The notes beneath the pieces were generated by a model that saw only the letters and a list, made by a program, of their open reading frames with translations, made no database searches and was not told where the DNA came from. Shown piece after piece: positions 23,777-24,384 of a stretch of 24,384 nucleotides of DNA. Position numbers and translations under genes: made by a program. The DNA comes from a virus. The number at the start of each line of letters is the position of its first letter. The stretch's first letter is position 1. The stretch lies in IMG/VR virus record IMGVR_UViG_3300008120_000296, positions 1-24,384 of that record, one strand, 5' to 3'.

Positions 23777-24384
23777 ATGGCAAGATATGTATCATTACCA
23801 AAAGAATTGGTCGCAAGTCCACTAGTTTTTGGAAAAAAACCATGTACAACTTACACAGCATTCGGAAGCGGTCAGTTTGAATTTTTTGGTGTATCTGGAA
23901 CGTTCACTGTTCCTACTGGTGTTACCAAAGTTAGAGTTTCAGCCCTCGGCGCTGGCGGCGCTCCTTCATGCGCTTGTTCACCTTCTATGAGTTGCCCTTG
24001 TCATCCTAGCATGGGTGGTCACGGCGGCGGTGGTGGTGGTTATGTTCTCGCTGAAGTAGATGTTACTCCAGGAACAGCATGTACTATTACGGTTGGCGCT
24101 TATCCTGGTGGCACAACATGTATGGGAACTCAAATTATAGCGGCTGGCGGATGTGCCGGAGTTACCTTTGAAGGTTTCTGTTGCGGTAACTACAATCAAC
24201 CATGCGACTATCGCACCAGCGGCGTAGGCAGAGGATGTGGCGGGTGTGGCGGAACAGGTACAGCAAATACCGCAGCCAACGTAACATGTTTAATTACAGC
24301 CACAGGTAGCTGTGGTGGCTGTGGGCTTTGTGGTTGCCCTCAAGCAATGGCGACCTGTTTCTGTCACACTTTAACATGCAATAA
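23777..24384 (+). CDS. Cysteine- and glycine-rich adhesin-like protein, C-terminus outside window
   Basis: An ATG at 23777 opens 202 codons with no stop before the window ends. The N-terminus MARYVSLPKELV is followed by a classic tip-domain opening: GTFTVPTGVTKVRVSALGAG (41-60), then GGHGGGGGGYVLAEVDVTPG (80-99), ITVGAYPGG and AAGGCAG. This is the layout of glycine-rich phage adhesin domains. What is unusual is 21 cysteines in 202 residues, many in CxC or CxxC spacing (65/67, 73/75, 154/157, 179/182, 185/187, 194/196) plus a CC at 135-136, and seven of them within 171-201. Disulfide bonding or metal binding could stiffen the fibre tip. It is the last visible gene and probably the receptor-binding protein. 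Function is inferred from composition and position. Confidence 0.65.
   Translation, partial: MARYVSLPKELVASPLVFGKKPCTTYTAFGSGQFEFFGVSGTFTVPTGVTKVRVSALGAGGAPSCACSPSMSCPCHPSMGGHGGGGGGYVLAEVDVTPGTACTITVGAYPGGTTCMGTQIIAAGGCAGVTFEGFCCGNYNQPCDYRTSGVGRGCGGCGGTGTANTAANVTCLITATGSCGGCGLCGCPQAMATCFCHTLTCN

Overview
The window is a piece of a marine T4-like myovirus genome (tailed, contractile-tail Caudoviricetes, of the kind that infects cyanobacteria or Pelagibacter-type hosts). The evidence is a dense, AT-rich run of late structural genes with almost no intergenic space, matching T4 gene products gp4, gp26, gp48, gp53, gp27, gp5, gp25, gp6, gp7 and gp8. Typical marine-phage additions are also present: a DUF4815-like giant protein, a beta-repeat fibre, a histone H1-like peptide and a P-loop kinase. 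The host cannot be read from this segment. All names come from reading the proteins; no database search was possible.

Left arm (1-3722, minus strand, read right to left): gp4 head-completion nuclease, a conserved unrecognised virion protein, a tail-tube-fold protein (gp19/gp54 type), the gp26-family baseplate/tail assembly protein with a -1 frame extension reached through a T_TTT_TTC slippery site, a two-helix holin-like protein, and the N-terminal 201 residues of a protein that runs off the window. Chaperone, frameshifted chaperone, then (past the holin) a possible tape-measure-like protein resembles the lambda G/GT/H logic.

Right arm (3756-24384, plus strand) starts from a short divergent junction with a late-promoter-like CATAAATA. 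It encodes gp48 tube cap, gp53 wedge, gp27-like hub, then an accessory block: zeta-toxin/AAA_33-like kinase, 77-aa small protein, lysozyme-less gp5-like spike and Hc1-like basic peptide. Wedge genes gp25, gp6, gp7 and gp8 follow, then a 2043-aa DUF4815-type peripheral baseplate protein, a coiled-coil peptide and a fibre. The 3' end holds a host-recognition module: a small beta protein, a 141-aa protein with a fibre-assembly-like N-terminus, and an unusually cysteine- and glycine-rich adhesin-like protein cut by the window edge.

Most genes plausibly act together: hub (gp27, gp5, tube-fold protein, gp48), wedges (gp53, gp25, gp6, gp7, gp8), periphery and fibres. The points most worth a second look are the gp26 frameshift site with a perfect 9-nt anti-Shine-Dalgarno match and no start codon after it, the Cys-rich adhesin, the kinase/Hc1 accessory block with a shared N-terminal motif, and beta modules shared among baseplate proteins. 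No tRNA, rRNA, CRISPR array or insertion sequence was seen.
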